Part shown: piece by piece, positions 23,223 to 31,971 of the stretch | Layout of the letters: every line of letters begins with the position of its first letter | Numbering within the stretch: position 1 is the stretch's first letter | NCBI GenBank assembly: GCA_021737045.1 | Contig: JAIPES010000021.1 | Span: 1 to 32,787 of the forward strand | Direction of reading: 5' to 3' | DNA length: 32,787 nucleotides | From: Desulfobacteraceae bacterium | Lineage (GTDB): Bacteria; Desulfobacterota; Desulfobacteria; Desulfobacterales; Desulfosalsimonadaceae | The notes under the pieces: model-generated | Told to the model about the DNA's origin: nothing | Database searches by the model: none | The model's input: only the letters and a program-made list of their open reading frames with translations | Translations under genes and position numbers: made by a program

Positions 23223-24164
23223 TTATTCAAAATTTTCCTCCTTTCTCAGCCGCGGGTCGAGCACTTCCTCCATGGCCCTGCCGATGAGGTAAAACGACAG
23301 GGTGATAAGGGAAATGCAGATGCCCGGCGGCAGGAGCCAGTAAGGGGCCTGGAACATGTGCCCGGTTTTCCATACCCACTGGAGCATCATGCCCCAGCTC
23401 ACGGTGTTTGGATCGCCGAAACCCAGAAAGGCCAGGGCGGCCTCCACGATAATGGCCGAGGTCACCCGGAAGGTCATGTACAAACATGCCATGGGCAGTA
23501 CATTGGGCAGAATGTGCCGGAAAATGATGCGCATATGAGAGGCCCCGGCCACCCGGGCCATGTCGATAAAGGGCCGCTGTTTCAGCGACAGGGTCTGGGA
23601 GCGGATGACCCGGGAGACCCCGGGCCACCGGAACAGGGCGATTAACAGCACAATAATCCAGATGTTTAACTGGCCGAACAGGGATGCCAGCAAGAGCACC
23701 ACCAGAAGCGAGGGCATGACCATGATCATGTCGGCAAACCGCATGAGCGCGGCATCCGTGACCCGGCCGGCATAACCGGCGATCATGCCGATAAGGGTGC
23801 CAAACACAATGCTCATAAAAGCCGCGGATATCCCCACCATAAAGGCGATGCGCGCGCCGGTCAGCAGCTGGGTGAAAAGATCCCGTCCCAGGTTGTCCGT
23901 GCCCAGCCAATGCTTTGCACTGGGGCCGGTGGCGTTTGAAATCCAGGGATCCACCCCGGTCATGGGGTGGTACATGGGATCGATCAGCGGGGGGATATAG
24001 CTGATCAGGGCCATGACCCCGAAGCAGGCAAGCAGAAACACCCCGAGTTTTCCCACGGGGTTTTCGTAGAACAAAGCCCAGCCGTCTAAAAACCGCTGCA
24101 GATTATAGGAGCGTTTGGCGGCAGCCGTGTTGCACGCTGCCCGGGTTTCTGCGGAAAAATTCAT
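23223..24164 (-). CDS. Peptide-type ABC importer permease, DppC/OppC family
   Basis: 313 residues. A cytoplasmic N-terminus with the OppC_N-type segment (NPVGKLGVFLLACFGVMALI, TM1 about 38-58) precedes a periplasmic loop holding the diagnostic HWLGTDNLGRDLFTQLLTGARIAF, then five further transmembrane helices. The EAA-type coupling loop is at about 200-225 (ARVAGASHMRIIFRHILPN), followed by LGFGDPNTVSWG, all typical of DppC. It forms the translocation pore with the DppB-type protein. Its ATG shares one base with the upstream stop codon (TGATG), so translation is coupled. The substrate cannot be read from the permease; peptides, nickel and glutathione-type importers all share this family. Confidence 0.92.
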   Translation of the reverse strand: MNFSAETRAACNTAAAKRSYNLQRFLDGWALFYENPVGKLGVFLLACFGVMALISYIPPLIDPMYHPMTGVDPWISNATGPSAKHWLGTDNLGRDLFTQLLTGARIAFMVGISAAFMSIVFGTLIGMIAGYAGRVTDAALMRFADMIMVMPSLLVVLLLASLFGQLNIWIIVLLIALFRWPGVSRVIRSQTLSLKQRPFIDMARVAGASHMRIIFRHILPNVLPMACLYMTFRVTSAIIVEAALAFLGFGDPNTVSWGMMLQWVWKTGHMFQAPYWLLPPGICISLITLSFYLIGRAMEEVLDPRLRKEENFE

Positions 24165-25141
24165 CAGTACCGGATCCTCGGGTCCAGATAAGCATATAAA
24201 ACATCCACGATCACGTTTGCCACAAGCACCACAAGGGAGATAAACAAAAAGCAGGCCAGGGCCAGAGGGTAATCATTGTTGCTCACCGCAAAGATCAGCT
24301 CTCTGCCGATGCCCGGCCATGAAAACACGGTTTCGGTCAGCGCCCCGCCGTTGATGGAAAAGGCCAGGCTCAGTCCGATGCTGGTGACCACCGGCAGATA
24401 CGCATTGGGCGCGGCATGGCGGTTTCTGACCCTTTTTTCCGAAAGGCCCTTGGCCCGGGCCGTGAGAATATAGTCTTCTTTTAAGGTTTCGAGCATGCTG
24501 CTGCGCATGATCAGCAGATAGGAGCCCACGTGGATGATAAACAGGGTCAGAAGGGGCAAAAGCATGTGATGGCCAATGTCTGCGGCCTTTGTTAGAAAGC
24601 CTGCTGACGGATTGATCCATACCTCCGGGGTGATCATGCCGTTTAAGGGAAACCAGCCCACGTGATAGGCAAAAATCCAGATAAACAGCAGGGCGATCCA
24701 GGGCAGAAACAGGGTGTGGCAGACCAGGGCCAGGATCGTGACCCAGGTGTCAATGGGCCGGCCCTTGTACCAGGCCACGAGTTTGCCCCAGAATACCCCG
24801 GCTGCGGCTGACAGGATCACTGATGTGGTAAACAGCAGGATGGTGTTGGGCAGGCGGCGGCCGATGATATGGATCACGGGCTGTCCGTAGTGAAAGGAGA
24901 TTCCGAAATTGCCGGTAAAAAAATTTTTCACGTAATACAGATACTGCAGCCACAAGGGCTGGTCCAGCCCGAGCTGGGAGATGAGCATGCTGGCGTCTTC
25001 CGCGCTCATGCCCGGCTGCACCATCCTGGAGACCGGATCACCCGGAGACAGGTGAAACAGGAGAAACAGCCCGGTGAGAATCAAAAAGAATATGGCCATC
25101 ACCTCAATGATGCGACGGAAGATCAGCTTGCGAAAGTGCAT
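24164..25141 (-). CDS. Peptide-type ABC importer permease, DppB/OppB family
   Basis: 325 residues. TM1 (about 12-32) is followed by the family motif FHLSPGDPVSRMV, a periplasmic region with LGLDQPLWLQYLYYVKNFFTGNFGISFHYGQPV (a DppB hallmark), and five more helices. The EAA coupling loop is ARAKGLSEKRVRNRHAAPN at about 230-248, then GGALTETVFSWPGIG and the C-terminal YLDPRIRY, all typical. It starts 21 bp after the binding-protein stop and overlaps the next permease by one base. The EAA loop reads RHAAPNA, where many homologues have RHALRNA, a minor change. It is a membrane component of the same importer. Confidence 0.92.
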   Translation of the reverse strand: MHFRKLIFRRIIEVMAIFFLILTGLFLLFHLSPGDPVSRMVQPGMSAEDASMLISQLGLDQPLWLQYLYYVKNFFTGNFGISFHYGQPVIHIIGRRLPNTILLFTTSVILSAAAGVFWGKLVAWYKGRPIDTWVTILALVCHTLFLPWIALLFIWIFAYHVGWFPLNGMITPEVWINPSAGFLTKAADIGHHMLLPLLTLFIIHVGSYLLIMRSSMLETLKEDYILTARAKGLSEKRVRNRHAAPNAYLPVVTSIGLSLAFSINGGALTETVFSWPGIGRELIFAVSNNDYPLALACFLFISLVVLVANVIVDVLYAYLDPRIRY

Positions 25142-25162
25142 ACGGGTTCCGGGCTTATCCTG

Positions 25163-26878
25163 TTATTGGGGTCTGACGCTGCAAAACGACCAGATATTGC
25201 CGATTCCCTCCACCATGGGAACCCATCCGCTAAAGGTTCTGGTGTCCACGGCCTCGATGGCGGCCGGATTGTAGAGGGGGATGTAGGGCACGTTTTCCAT
25301 AATGATTTCCTGCATTTGATAAAGCAGTTTCTGACGTTTTTTTGTGTCCATTTCCGCAATGGAGGCTTCTGCCAGTTTGTCGAATTCCGGGTTGTGATAG
25401 CCGCTCATGTTCCATCCACCGGGCTTGTCGTTGTCGGAATGGAAAAAACTGCGCAAATAATCCGGATCCAGGGCCAGCCGGCCGTAGCCCAGGATAAAGG
25501 CGTCAAAATCATGATTTTTTTTCACGGTTTCCAGCAAAGCGCCAAAGGACATGGGTCGGGCCGATGCCGGGATTCCCAGTTCCCTTAGCCATTCCTGGAT
25601 CAGGATGCCGCAGGTGGCCCGGTTGGGGTCATAATCGGCCGGCGGGGTCAGGATGGTGAATTTCTCCATCTGATTGCCGTCGGGCCGCACAATTGTAGAA
25701 GGTGAAACCACCCGGCCGTTTTCATCCACCGGTGGCCGCTTCCAGCTGTAGCCGGCTTGAGCCAGGATTTTCCAGGCTTTTTTGGTCCGCTGCTCCCGGT
25801 TCAGTCCCCTGCCGTATTCAGGCATGTTCGGGGCGCACCAGAACCGGTTTTCAGACGGGACGATGGAGTCCATTCTGGCACCGTAGCCCTGCAGGACCCG
25901 TTTGACAATAAAATCGCGGTCAATGATCACGGCTGCGGCCCGGCGCAGGGCCGGGTCGGAAAAGGGTTTTTTTCTCACGTTAAATCCCATGTAGTACAGG
26001 GCGCTTTTTTCATTGATCATCACCCGGATGTTCTTGTTTTTTTGCAGGTCTTCGAGATAGCCGGGCTGCACCGACCACCAGAGAAAATCAATATCGCCTT
26101 TTTTCAAAGAAAGGATGGCCACATCGGCTGTTCCGTATACCTTGAAAAGCACGGCATCCACATGGGGGCCCAGTTGGTGGCCCTGGATTGTCTGTCCCCG
26201 GCCGAAAAAATGGGGATTTTCCGTGAGATAAACAAAATTTCCCTCCTGCCAGCGCTCCAGCACAAACGGGCCGCACCCCAGGGGTTTTTCCACCCGGGCG
26301 TTTAACAGGGCACCCAGGGGCTTTTCCTTTTCTTTTGCTTGTTTGACAATAGGCGCCCATTGTTTTTTGGGCATGACATGGTTGATCAGACTTCGGGTGA
26401 GAAAAGTGGCACGGGGTTCCTCCAGATAAAACCGTACCGTCTGTTTGTCCACGGCTTCGGCCTTTTCCACGAACTCCCATTCCGAGTGATATTTGGGCAC
26501 TTTAAAGGATTTGATGGTATTGACCGTAAACACCACGTCTTCTGCGGTCACAGGGGAGCCGTCCGACCATTTGGCTTCCCTGAGTTCCATGGTGTAGGTG
26601 TTTGTATCCGCGTCCCACTCGGGCATGGCCTTTGCCAGCCAGGGGGTGAGTTCCAGGGTTTCCGGGTGCTCGGTGTAAAGGGGCTGATAGATCAGAGACA
26701 GAATCTTGCTGGAATTGGCATCGGTTGCCATCCAGACATTGAGTGTTCGCGGCTCTTCGGCAATTCCCACCCGAAGCGTGCTTCCCGAGGCATGGCCGGA
26801 GGCGGGGGACCAGAGCAAAACCATGGCCGCTGCCATAAAAATCAGAGACGAGACAAATACTTTTGGAAAAAAGCGCAT
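25163..26878 (-). CDS. Family 5 extracellular solute-binding protein of the peptide-type importer
   Basis: 571 residues from ATG 26878, chosen because AAGGA (26890-26886) stands 7 nt upstream; longer frames back to 26947 would run into the preceding gene. Residues 1-31 form a signal peptide (MRFFPKVFVSS, hydrophobic core, SGHASG) with no lipobox cysteine, so the protein is probably free in the periplasm. The mature part is a SBP_bac_5 protein: LRVGIAEEPRTLNVWMATDANSSKILSLIYQPLY, the family box WSDGSPVTAEDVVFTVN, GCGPFVLERWQEGNFVYLTENPHF, and KKGDIDFLW. Members bind peptides, glutathione, nickel chelates or opines; ligand identity is not evident. It is the first importer gene, 13 bp after the gshB-like gene, whose product may hint at a thiol or gamma-glutamyl substrate (inference). 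Confidence 0.9.
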   Translation of the reverse strand: MRFFPKVFVSSLIFMAAAMVLLWSPASGHASGSTLRVGIAEEPRTLNVWMATDANSSKILSLIYQPLYTEHPETLELTPWLAKAMPEWDADTNTYTMELREAKWSDGSPVTAEDVVFTVNTIKSFKVPKYHSEWEFVEKAEAVDKQTVRFYLEEPRATFLTRSLINHVMPKKQWAPIVKQAKEKEKPLGALLNARVEKPLGCGPFVLERWQEGNFVYLTENPHFFGRGQTIQGHQLGPHVDAVLFKVYGTADVAILSLKKGDIDFLWWSVQPGYLEDLQKNKNIRVMINEKSALYYMGFNVRKKPFSDPALRRAAAVIIDRDFIVKRVLQGYGARMDSIVPSENRFWCAPNMPEYGRGLNREQRTKKAWKILAQAGYSWKRPPVDENGRVVSPSTIVRPDGNQMEKFTILTPPADYDPNRATCGILIQEWLRELGIPASARPMSFGALLETVKKNHDFDAFILGYGRLALDPDYLRSFFHSDNDKPGGWNMSGYHNPEFDKLAEASIAEMDTKKRQKLLYQMQEIIMENVPYIPLYNPAAIEAVDTRTFSGWVPMVEGIGNIWSFCSVRPQ

Positions 26879-26891
26879 TTGCATTTCCTTT

Positions 26892-27902
26892 TTATTTGAG
26901 CGCCGCCTGCCGGGATTGTTTTCGGGCAAGGGCCATTTGTTCCACAAAGTCTATGACACGGGTTTCCATGCGGATATTTTCCAGCCGGTTGATCCGGGGA
27001 ATACCCCCGGGGCTGACGCAGTTGACCTCGATTAATTTTTCATCTATCAGATCCAGGCCCACAAAATAAAGACCGTCGGCAAGAAGGCGCGGCCGGATCT
27101 GTTCGCATATCCGCCGTTCCCTGGCGGTAATGGAATGGGCAAAGGCCTTGCCCCCGGCGTGAATGTTGGTCCGGAAGCTGCCGTCCGGGGGTTTTCTGCA
27201 CATGGCCCCCAGAATTTCCCCGTTTAGCATTAAAATGCGGACATCCCCCTTTTCCTTGACCCCTTTTAAGTATTCCTGGACCATGATCTGCTCGCGGTCT
27301 GCATAGGGCTTGTGGGCACCCACGTAATAGTGAATCAGGGAGTTGAGGTTTTCCGGGTCCCGGGTGCTGACCTTGATAATGCCCTGGCCCCCGAACCGGC
27401 CCAGGGGCTTGATGACCATGTCGCCGCCAAAGTTGTCGATGATTTTGCGCAGCCGGGATGGATCACGGGAAATGTGGGTTTCCGGGATCAGATCCGGAAA
27501 ATTCAGGGTATAGAGCTTGCTGTTGCCCAGAACCATGCCGCAGGGATCATTTACCATAAAGACATGGTTGCGCACCGGGGCCAGAAATTCAACCGAACTG
27601 TAGCTCAGGGGCGGATCCTTTCGCAGAAAAAGCGCGTCGAGTTCCGTGAGTTCCTCAAAGCTGATCGACTCCTCCTGCTGCCGGGCGACGGCTTTGTCCC
27701 AGTATTGCTTTATGGAAAGATCCCGGGCCACTGTGACGTCTTTCATCCGGGCCACGATCTGCTGTCTGCGCACATAGATATCATGGGGCTCGAGGAAGAA
27801 TACGCAATGCCCCCGCTGGTTGCATTCATACATCAGGGCCGCAGTGGTTTCAAAAACCGGATCAATGCCTTCCAGTCGATCCATGACAAAAGCTATTTGC
27901 AT
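26892..27902 (-). CDS. gshB: Glutathione synthetase (GshB-type ATP-grasp ligase)
   Basis: 336 residues, close to the bacterial GshB length of about 315-320. The N-terminal domain matches GshB (MQIAFVMDRLEGIDP, ALMYECNQRGH, DALFLRKDPPLSY). The ATP-grasp part has VIKPLGRFGGQGI (glycine-rich loop), MVQEYLKGVKEKGDVRIL, RTNIHAGGKAFAHSIT and the metal-binding LYFVGLDLIDEKLIEVNCVSPGGI. Known reaction of the family: gamma-glutamylcysteine + glycine + ATP to glutathione + ADP + phosphate. The stretch NCVSPGG replaces the E. coli NVTSPT, so a related acceptor is possible. No gshA is in the window. It overlaps the end of the preceding NTT-type gene by 10 bp, with AAAGGA upstream, and is followed 13 bp later by the importer genes. 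Another ATP-grasp peptide ligase is the main alternative. Confidence 0.85.
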   Translation of the reverse strand: MQIAFVMDRLEGIDPVFETTAALMYECNQRGHCVFFLEPHDIYVRRQQIVARMKDVTVARDLSIKQYWDKAVARQQEESISFEELTELDALFLRKDPPLSYSSVEFLAPVRNHVFMVNDPCGMVLGNSKLYTLNFPDLIPETHISRDPSRLRKIIDNFGGDMVIKPLGRFGGQGIIKVSTRDPENLNSLIHYYVGAHKPYADREQIMVQEYLKGVKEKGDVRILMLNGEILGAMCRKPPDGSFRTNIHAGGKAFAHSITARERRICEQIRPRLLADGLYFVGLDLIDEKLIEVNCVSPGGIPRINRLENIRMETRVIDFVEQMALARKQSRQAALK

Positions 27903-30900
27903 GGCGTGTCCTTTTGTGAACCGGTTCTTGTCTCAGCCTCTGCCACCATGGATTGCAAATGGCGCAGGCGCTGGCTCAGTGCCGTGCAGATCTGCAGGGC
28001 AATGCCCGGATACTCGCGCACCAGTTCGTTGAATTCAGGCTTTTCAAGAACCAGGAACCGGGAGGGCTTCAATGTGCGAATGGTGGCCGATCTCTCGGTT
28101 TTCTCGAAAAGGGCCATTTCTCCAAAATAATCCCCCGGCCCCATGGTGTCGAGCCGGATTTGCTTTTCCGGCTCCCGGCCTTTGCAAACAGCCACCTCAC
28201 CGTCGATGATCAGATAGATCCGGTCGCCCGGGTCGCCTTCGGCAATCACCACTTGATCGGGAGGATAAGCCACTTCCCGTGTCACAGCAGCGATGGCGCC
28301 GAGTTCGCTGACCGTCAGGCCGGAAAAAATGGCAATGTTTTTCAGCAGCAGAATTTTTTCCGGAACTGTGAGTTCAGTATCCATGATTTGCTCCTTTGGG
28401 TCAAGCGCTCCGGTCGCACCGGGGATAATTTTTTGGGCCATTTGACGGATATAAGGATTTTGAGCATTTCTGAGCTGTGAGATGACGGTTTTTTGCCGGT
28501 CTGCGGCTTCGGCGTGATATTCCAGGACATAAAGTGTCAGCACGGGCTCCAGCCAGTCATCGGCTTCTTTGAGCAGTTCCGGGAAAAGATCCCTGGAAAC
28601 CGATGCAAACCGGGGCAGCTTGAAGTATTTTCTGCCCTGGGCAAGGCTCTGGGAGATGGATTCCCCTTCGAGCAAGGGGGTGACCATGTTAAACATCTTG
28701 TGATCCATGATATCGCCCAGCAGTTCAATGCTGTTTGCACGATGACGGGTACTGGTGGAAAAAAGGCCCCTGAAAACCGTCCACATGCGCCCCCTGCGGT
28801 CATGGATGGCCAGAACCCGGAAGGTGTTTTCCAGAATCAGGTTCTTTTTTTCCATCAGGTGTTCCGCAAGCAGGTTTTTGGCCCGGCTTTCCGGAAGCTT
28901 TTCAAGGGCTTCGGCCCTGGCCAGGCAGGTATAGGCCTGAAAAAGTCCCTGCCGGGTAAAGCGCGTAATGTCGAGATCTTTGATTTTCAGCTCTTCCAGC
29001 AGCTCAAAAATGGCTTCGCGCATCCGGCGGTCAGGCCGGTTTAATGCTTCGATGAGAATTCTGCCGTTGATGTAGCCGGCGTTTTTGATCTTCTCCCGTG
29101 CCATCTGCGCAATGTTCGTATCTGAATCCCCCAGGTGCCCGATAATCCGGGACAATGAGGGGTCATCGGTGATTTCCATGCTTTCTATGGCCGCGCGTCG
29201 AATGCCGGTATCCGGGTCATTGAGAAAAGGGGCGGCAATGTCATTTAAATTGCCTGGCGACAGCCAAGACAGGCAACGCAGGATATCGCTCCGGATGGGC
29301 TTGTTGTCAGCATCTGAGAGCATTTCTGTCAAAATGCCGGCAAAGCCTTTTTCCCCTGTCTGAGCTGCTGCAATCACGCCTGCCTTGCGGTGATTGATGT
29401 CTTTGGCGTAAAGCCAGGTATCGATTTTGGGTTTGAGCTTGCCCGGGCTTTTCATGTACAGACAACCTGCGGCGTTTCCCCGGACCTCCGGATGGGGGTG
29501 CTGGATCAGGGTTTCGAGCCGGTCGCGGATGGCCGGATTGCCCGAGCCGGTTCTGTGGATGGTGCGGATGACCGCAACCGTGAGCTCCGGCTCATTGCTG
29601 GCATAAAGCATTCTTTGCAGCATCTCTGCGGTTCCGGGTCCGGGGTCGTCTGAAAGCATTTCCAGCAGCCGGATTCGGGTGGCCGTATCCTGCCGGTCAA
29701 TGGTTCTGGCCACAAGATCGTCAAAGTTGTTCACATCCAGGGTCTTGAGCAGCCGGGCATACCAGAGTGCATCTTCGCCCCGGGCGTTTAAAAAGGCTTC
29801 TGTCAGTCCCGGATCCGCCTGGTCCTTTTTTAACAGCTTGCCCAGATTCTGTTGTTCCATGCTTTTTAAATCCAGCATATTTCTGGAAATCAGGTCCATT
29901 AGAATAGCGGCATATCTGCGCTTGAGCACAAACGGGGCCGCCAGCCAGGCCAGCACAAAGGGCAGGGCCACCAGGGAAAGATAGCGTGGATGAAAGAGGT
30001 TGGCTGAGGCCAGAATCAGCCCGGATCCCACAAACAGGGCGATCCGGACCACGGTCCCCCGCAGAAAGGGCCGGACCATGGCCCTGTAGGATTCTGGAAA
30101 CAGCCCTATTAAAATGGAATTGGCCGGCATGTTGATGGTGGTGCGGATGATGTTTGTGGACATGCGGGCATACACGGCGGAAAAGATGTCAAAGCGGGTC
30201 AGAAAAGCGATAAATGCAATGATGTAGTTAAAGGGGTGAAACATCAGGGCCACGGGCAGGCCGAAGCGGCCGTAGAGCCGGCCCACAAACAGCAGCAGAA
30301 CCAGGCTGATGATATTGAGCACCCCCCGGAAATAGGAAAAAAAGCCCAGCAGCCCGGATTCGCTGGCGAAATAGGCATCTGCGGCAAAATTGAACTGATA
30401 GTTCATGATGGGGATCACCACATTGGGCATGAAGGTGAGCACCAATACGATTTTGACCAGGGTCGACTGTCGGATTAATGGCAGCACCTGCTGGAACTGC
30501 TCGCGCATGGGCGGCTGGTGCTTTACCTTTTTGCCCCTTTTATCCCCTGGCAGGGCCATGCGCATGTGCATGCCCATGGCCTTGACCAAAACCGCCCCCA
30601 GCAGGCTGATGCCCAGGTAAACCAGCAGCAGGTTGTCGAAACGAAGGGTTGCTGCCATATAAGGAGTGGAAAAGCTTCCCGCGATCAGGCCGATGACTCC
30701 GCCCGCGGTGAGAAGCGGAAAAATGCGCTTGGACTGCCGGGTATTGTAGAGATCATTGGCCAGGTTCCAGAAAAGCAGGGCTTCGAGCAGTTCAAACTGG
30801 CTTTTTAACATAAACAGCAGCGGATAGATCAAATCCAGACCCATGGGGATCAGCAGGCGGATGCCGCCCACCGAAAGCCCGCAGAATACAAAGAGCATGC

Positions 30901-31153
30901 CCAGCAGCCGGGTGCTTTGCAGCCGGGTCATAAACAGGGCCAGAATGCCTGTGAGGATAAAGGTGGCAATGGAGTTGAGCATGTTGACAATGGGCAGGTA
31001 CTGGACTCCGTAGCGCTTGAGAAAGGCGGTTTCCGCGTAGTTGTTAAGCACCATGCCGGAACTGCGCAGCAGAAATAAAAGTGCGGCGGTCCATAAAAAC
31101 AGGGCAACCTCGTCTTCGTGGAGCTTAAGCCAGTTTAAAAGGACCCTGCGCAT
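27893..31153 (-). CDS. NTT/ATP-ADP translocase-like membrane protein fused to HEAT repeats and a cyclic-nucleotide-binding domain
   Basis: 1086 residues. Residues 1-415 contain about 12 hydrophobic helices with an MFS/NTT-like arrangement (RSSGMVLNNYAETAFLKRYG, ALLFWNLANDLYNTRQSKRIFPLLTAGGVIGLI, typical of bacterial NTT homologues). Residues 430-830 are helical HEAT-type repeats (HPHPEVRGNAAGCL, DPDTGIRRAAIESM, DSDTNIAQMAREKI). Residues 935-1065 are a Crp-like cNMP domain with EGDPGDRIYLIIDGEVAV and a phosphate-binding cassette DYFGEMALFEKTERSAT, in which the key Glu and Arg are kept, so ligand binding is plausible. NTT-HEAT-cNMP fusions are known mainly from cyanobacteria and some other bacteria; their transport substrate is not established, and classical nucleotide exchange should not be assumed. 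The ATG shares a base with the upstream stop (TAATG). Confidence 0.85.
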   Translation of the reverse strand: MRRVLLNWLKLHEDEVALFLWTAALLFLLRSSGMVLNNYAETAFLKRYGVQYLPIVNMLNSIATFILTGILALFMTRLQSTRLLGMLFVFCGLSVGGIRLLIPMGLDLIYPLLFMLKSQFELLEALLFWNLANDLYNTRQSKRIFPLLTAGGVIGLIAGSFSTPYMAATLRFDNLLLVYLGISLLGAVLVKAMGMHMRMALPGDKRGKKVKHQPPMREQFQQVLPLIRQSTLVKIVLVLTFMPNVVIPIMNYQFNFAADAYFASESGLLGFFSYFRGVLNIISLVLLLFVGRLYGRFGLPVALMFHPFNYIIAFIAFLTRFDIFSAVYARMSTNIIRTTINMPANSILIGLFPESYRAMVRPFLRGTVVRIALFVGSGLILASANLFHPRYLSLVALPFVLAWLAAPFVLKRRYAAILMDLISRNMLDLKSMEQQNLGKLLKKDQADPGLTEAFLNARGEDALWYARLLKTLDVNNFDDLVARTIDRQDTATRIRLLEMLSDDPGPGTAEMLQRMLYASNEPELTVAVIRTIHRTGSGNPAIRDRLETLIQHPHPEVRGNAAGCLYMKSPGKLKPKIDTWLYAKDINHRKAGVIAAAQTGEKGFAGILTEMLSDADNKPIRSDILRCLSWLSPGNLNDIAAPFLNDPDTGIRRAAIESMEITDDPSLSRIIGHLGDSDTNIAQMAREKIKNAGYINGRILIEALNRPDRRMREAIFELLEELKIKDLDITRFTRQGLFQAYTCLARAEALEKLPESRAKNLLAEHLMEKKNLILENTFRVLAIHDRRGRMWTVFRGLFSTSTRHRANSIELLGDIMDHKMFNMVTPLLEGESISQSLAQGRKYFKLPRFASVSRDLFPELLKEADDWLEPVLTLYVLEYHAEAADRQKTVISQLRNAQNPYIRQMAQKIIPGATGALDPKEQIMDTELTVPEKILLLKNIAIFSGLTVSELGAIAAVTREVAYPPDQVVIAEGDPGDRIYLIIDGEVAVCKGREPEKQIRLDTMGPGDYFGEMALFEKTERSATIRTLKPSRFLVLEKPEFNELVREYPGIALQICTALSQRLRHLQSMVAEAETRTGSQKDTPCK

Positions 31154-31962
31154 TAATCCGCCTCTTTGACCAGCCGGAAGCCGGTGGTTTTAAACTTGGC
31201 TGCCGGGTGGGCGTAGGCGCGGTTGGCACTTCTCAGGCTGTGGGGATCGCTGTACCAGCTGCCTCCCCTGCGTACCCGCCGTACGCATTCAAACGTGCCG
31301 GGGTCTTCGGGAAGGGGGTATTGATCAAAGCAATCCCGGCACCATTCCCAGACATTGCCGTGCATGTCGTAAAGCCCCCATTCGTTGGGGTCGTAACTTT
31401 TCACCGGCGCCGGCCCATTGGCCTCCAGCCCCAGCGCCCTGACGGTTTCCACGCACCGGCCGGATTTGACAGGGGAATTGGCGTACATGGCCCGTGTACA
31501 TTCGATGCCATCGCCCCAGGAAAATGCAGTTTGCGTGCCGGCCCGGCATGCGTATTCCCATTCGGTTTCGGTGGGCAAACGGTAGGTTTGTCCGGTGCGG
31601 CGGTTTAGCGCCTTTATGAATTTCTGGCAGTCATGCCATGAAACACTGGTCACAGGCAGGTTTTTGGGCCCCTTTCTGGGAAAAAGCCATTTTTTGCCCA
31701 TCACCGCCTGCCACTGGCCGATGGTCACCTCAGTGGTTTGAATGAAAAACGGCTCTGAAACTACCGCCTCGTGGCGTTTTTCGCTTTCACCCCGAAGAGG
31801 GGCATCCGGGGCGCTGCCCATCATGAACCGGCCCGGTTCGATTCTGATAAATTCCATTCCCAGGCGGTTTTGATAAACATTTTCCGCTCCCCGGACGGAC
31901 GGAGACAAAGTCAGCAGTGCAAAGACCGCGGCCAGAGAAATGAGAAAATAGAGGTTTCGCAT
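31153..31962 (-). CDS. Exported FGE/sulfatase-modifying-factor-like protein without catalytic cysteines
   Basis: 269 residues. A Sec signal peptide (1-26, ending near VRGAE) indicates export. The body is a full FGE-sulfatase (SUMF1/PvdO) domain: MEFIRIEPGRFMMGS, FFIQTTEVTIGQWQAVMG, LPVTSVSWHDCQKFIKAL, YRLPTETEWEYACRAGT, GLYDMHGNVWEWCRDCFDQY, RRVRRGGSWYSDPHSLRSANR, TTGFRLV. Formylglycine-generating enzymes have two copper-binding cysteines after RGGS(Y/W); here that region is WYSDPHSLR, so sulfatase activation is unlikely. Such fold members can serve as ligand-binding, carbohydrate-related or structural proteins, and the role is unknown. It is the first gene of the operon; AAGGA lies 8 nt before its ATG and an AT-rich dyad covers the promoter/RBS area. 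Confidence 0.88.
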   Translation of the reverse strand: MRNLYFLISLAAVFALLTLSPSVRGAENVYQNRLGMEFIRIEPGRFMMGSAPDAPLRGESEKRHEAVVSEPFFIQTTEVTIGQWQAVMGKKWLFPRKGPKNLPVTSVSWHDCQKFIKALNRRTGQTYRLPTETEWEYACRAGTQTAFSWGDGIECTRAMYANSPVKSGRCVETVRALGLEANGPAPVKSYDPNEWGLYDMHGNVWEWCRDCFDQYPLPEDPGTFECVRRVRRGGSWYSDPHSLRSANRAYAHPAAKFKTTGFRLVKEAD

Positions 31963-31971
31963 GATACATAT

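Noticed and set aside
26878-26947. Longer N-terminus for the solute-binding protein starting at 26947
   Set aside because: It overlaps the end of gshB and puts 23 residues before the signal peptide. The AAGGA placed 7 nt before ATG 26878 explains the start.
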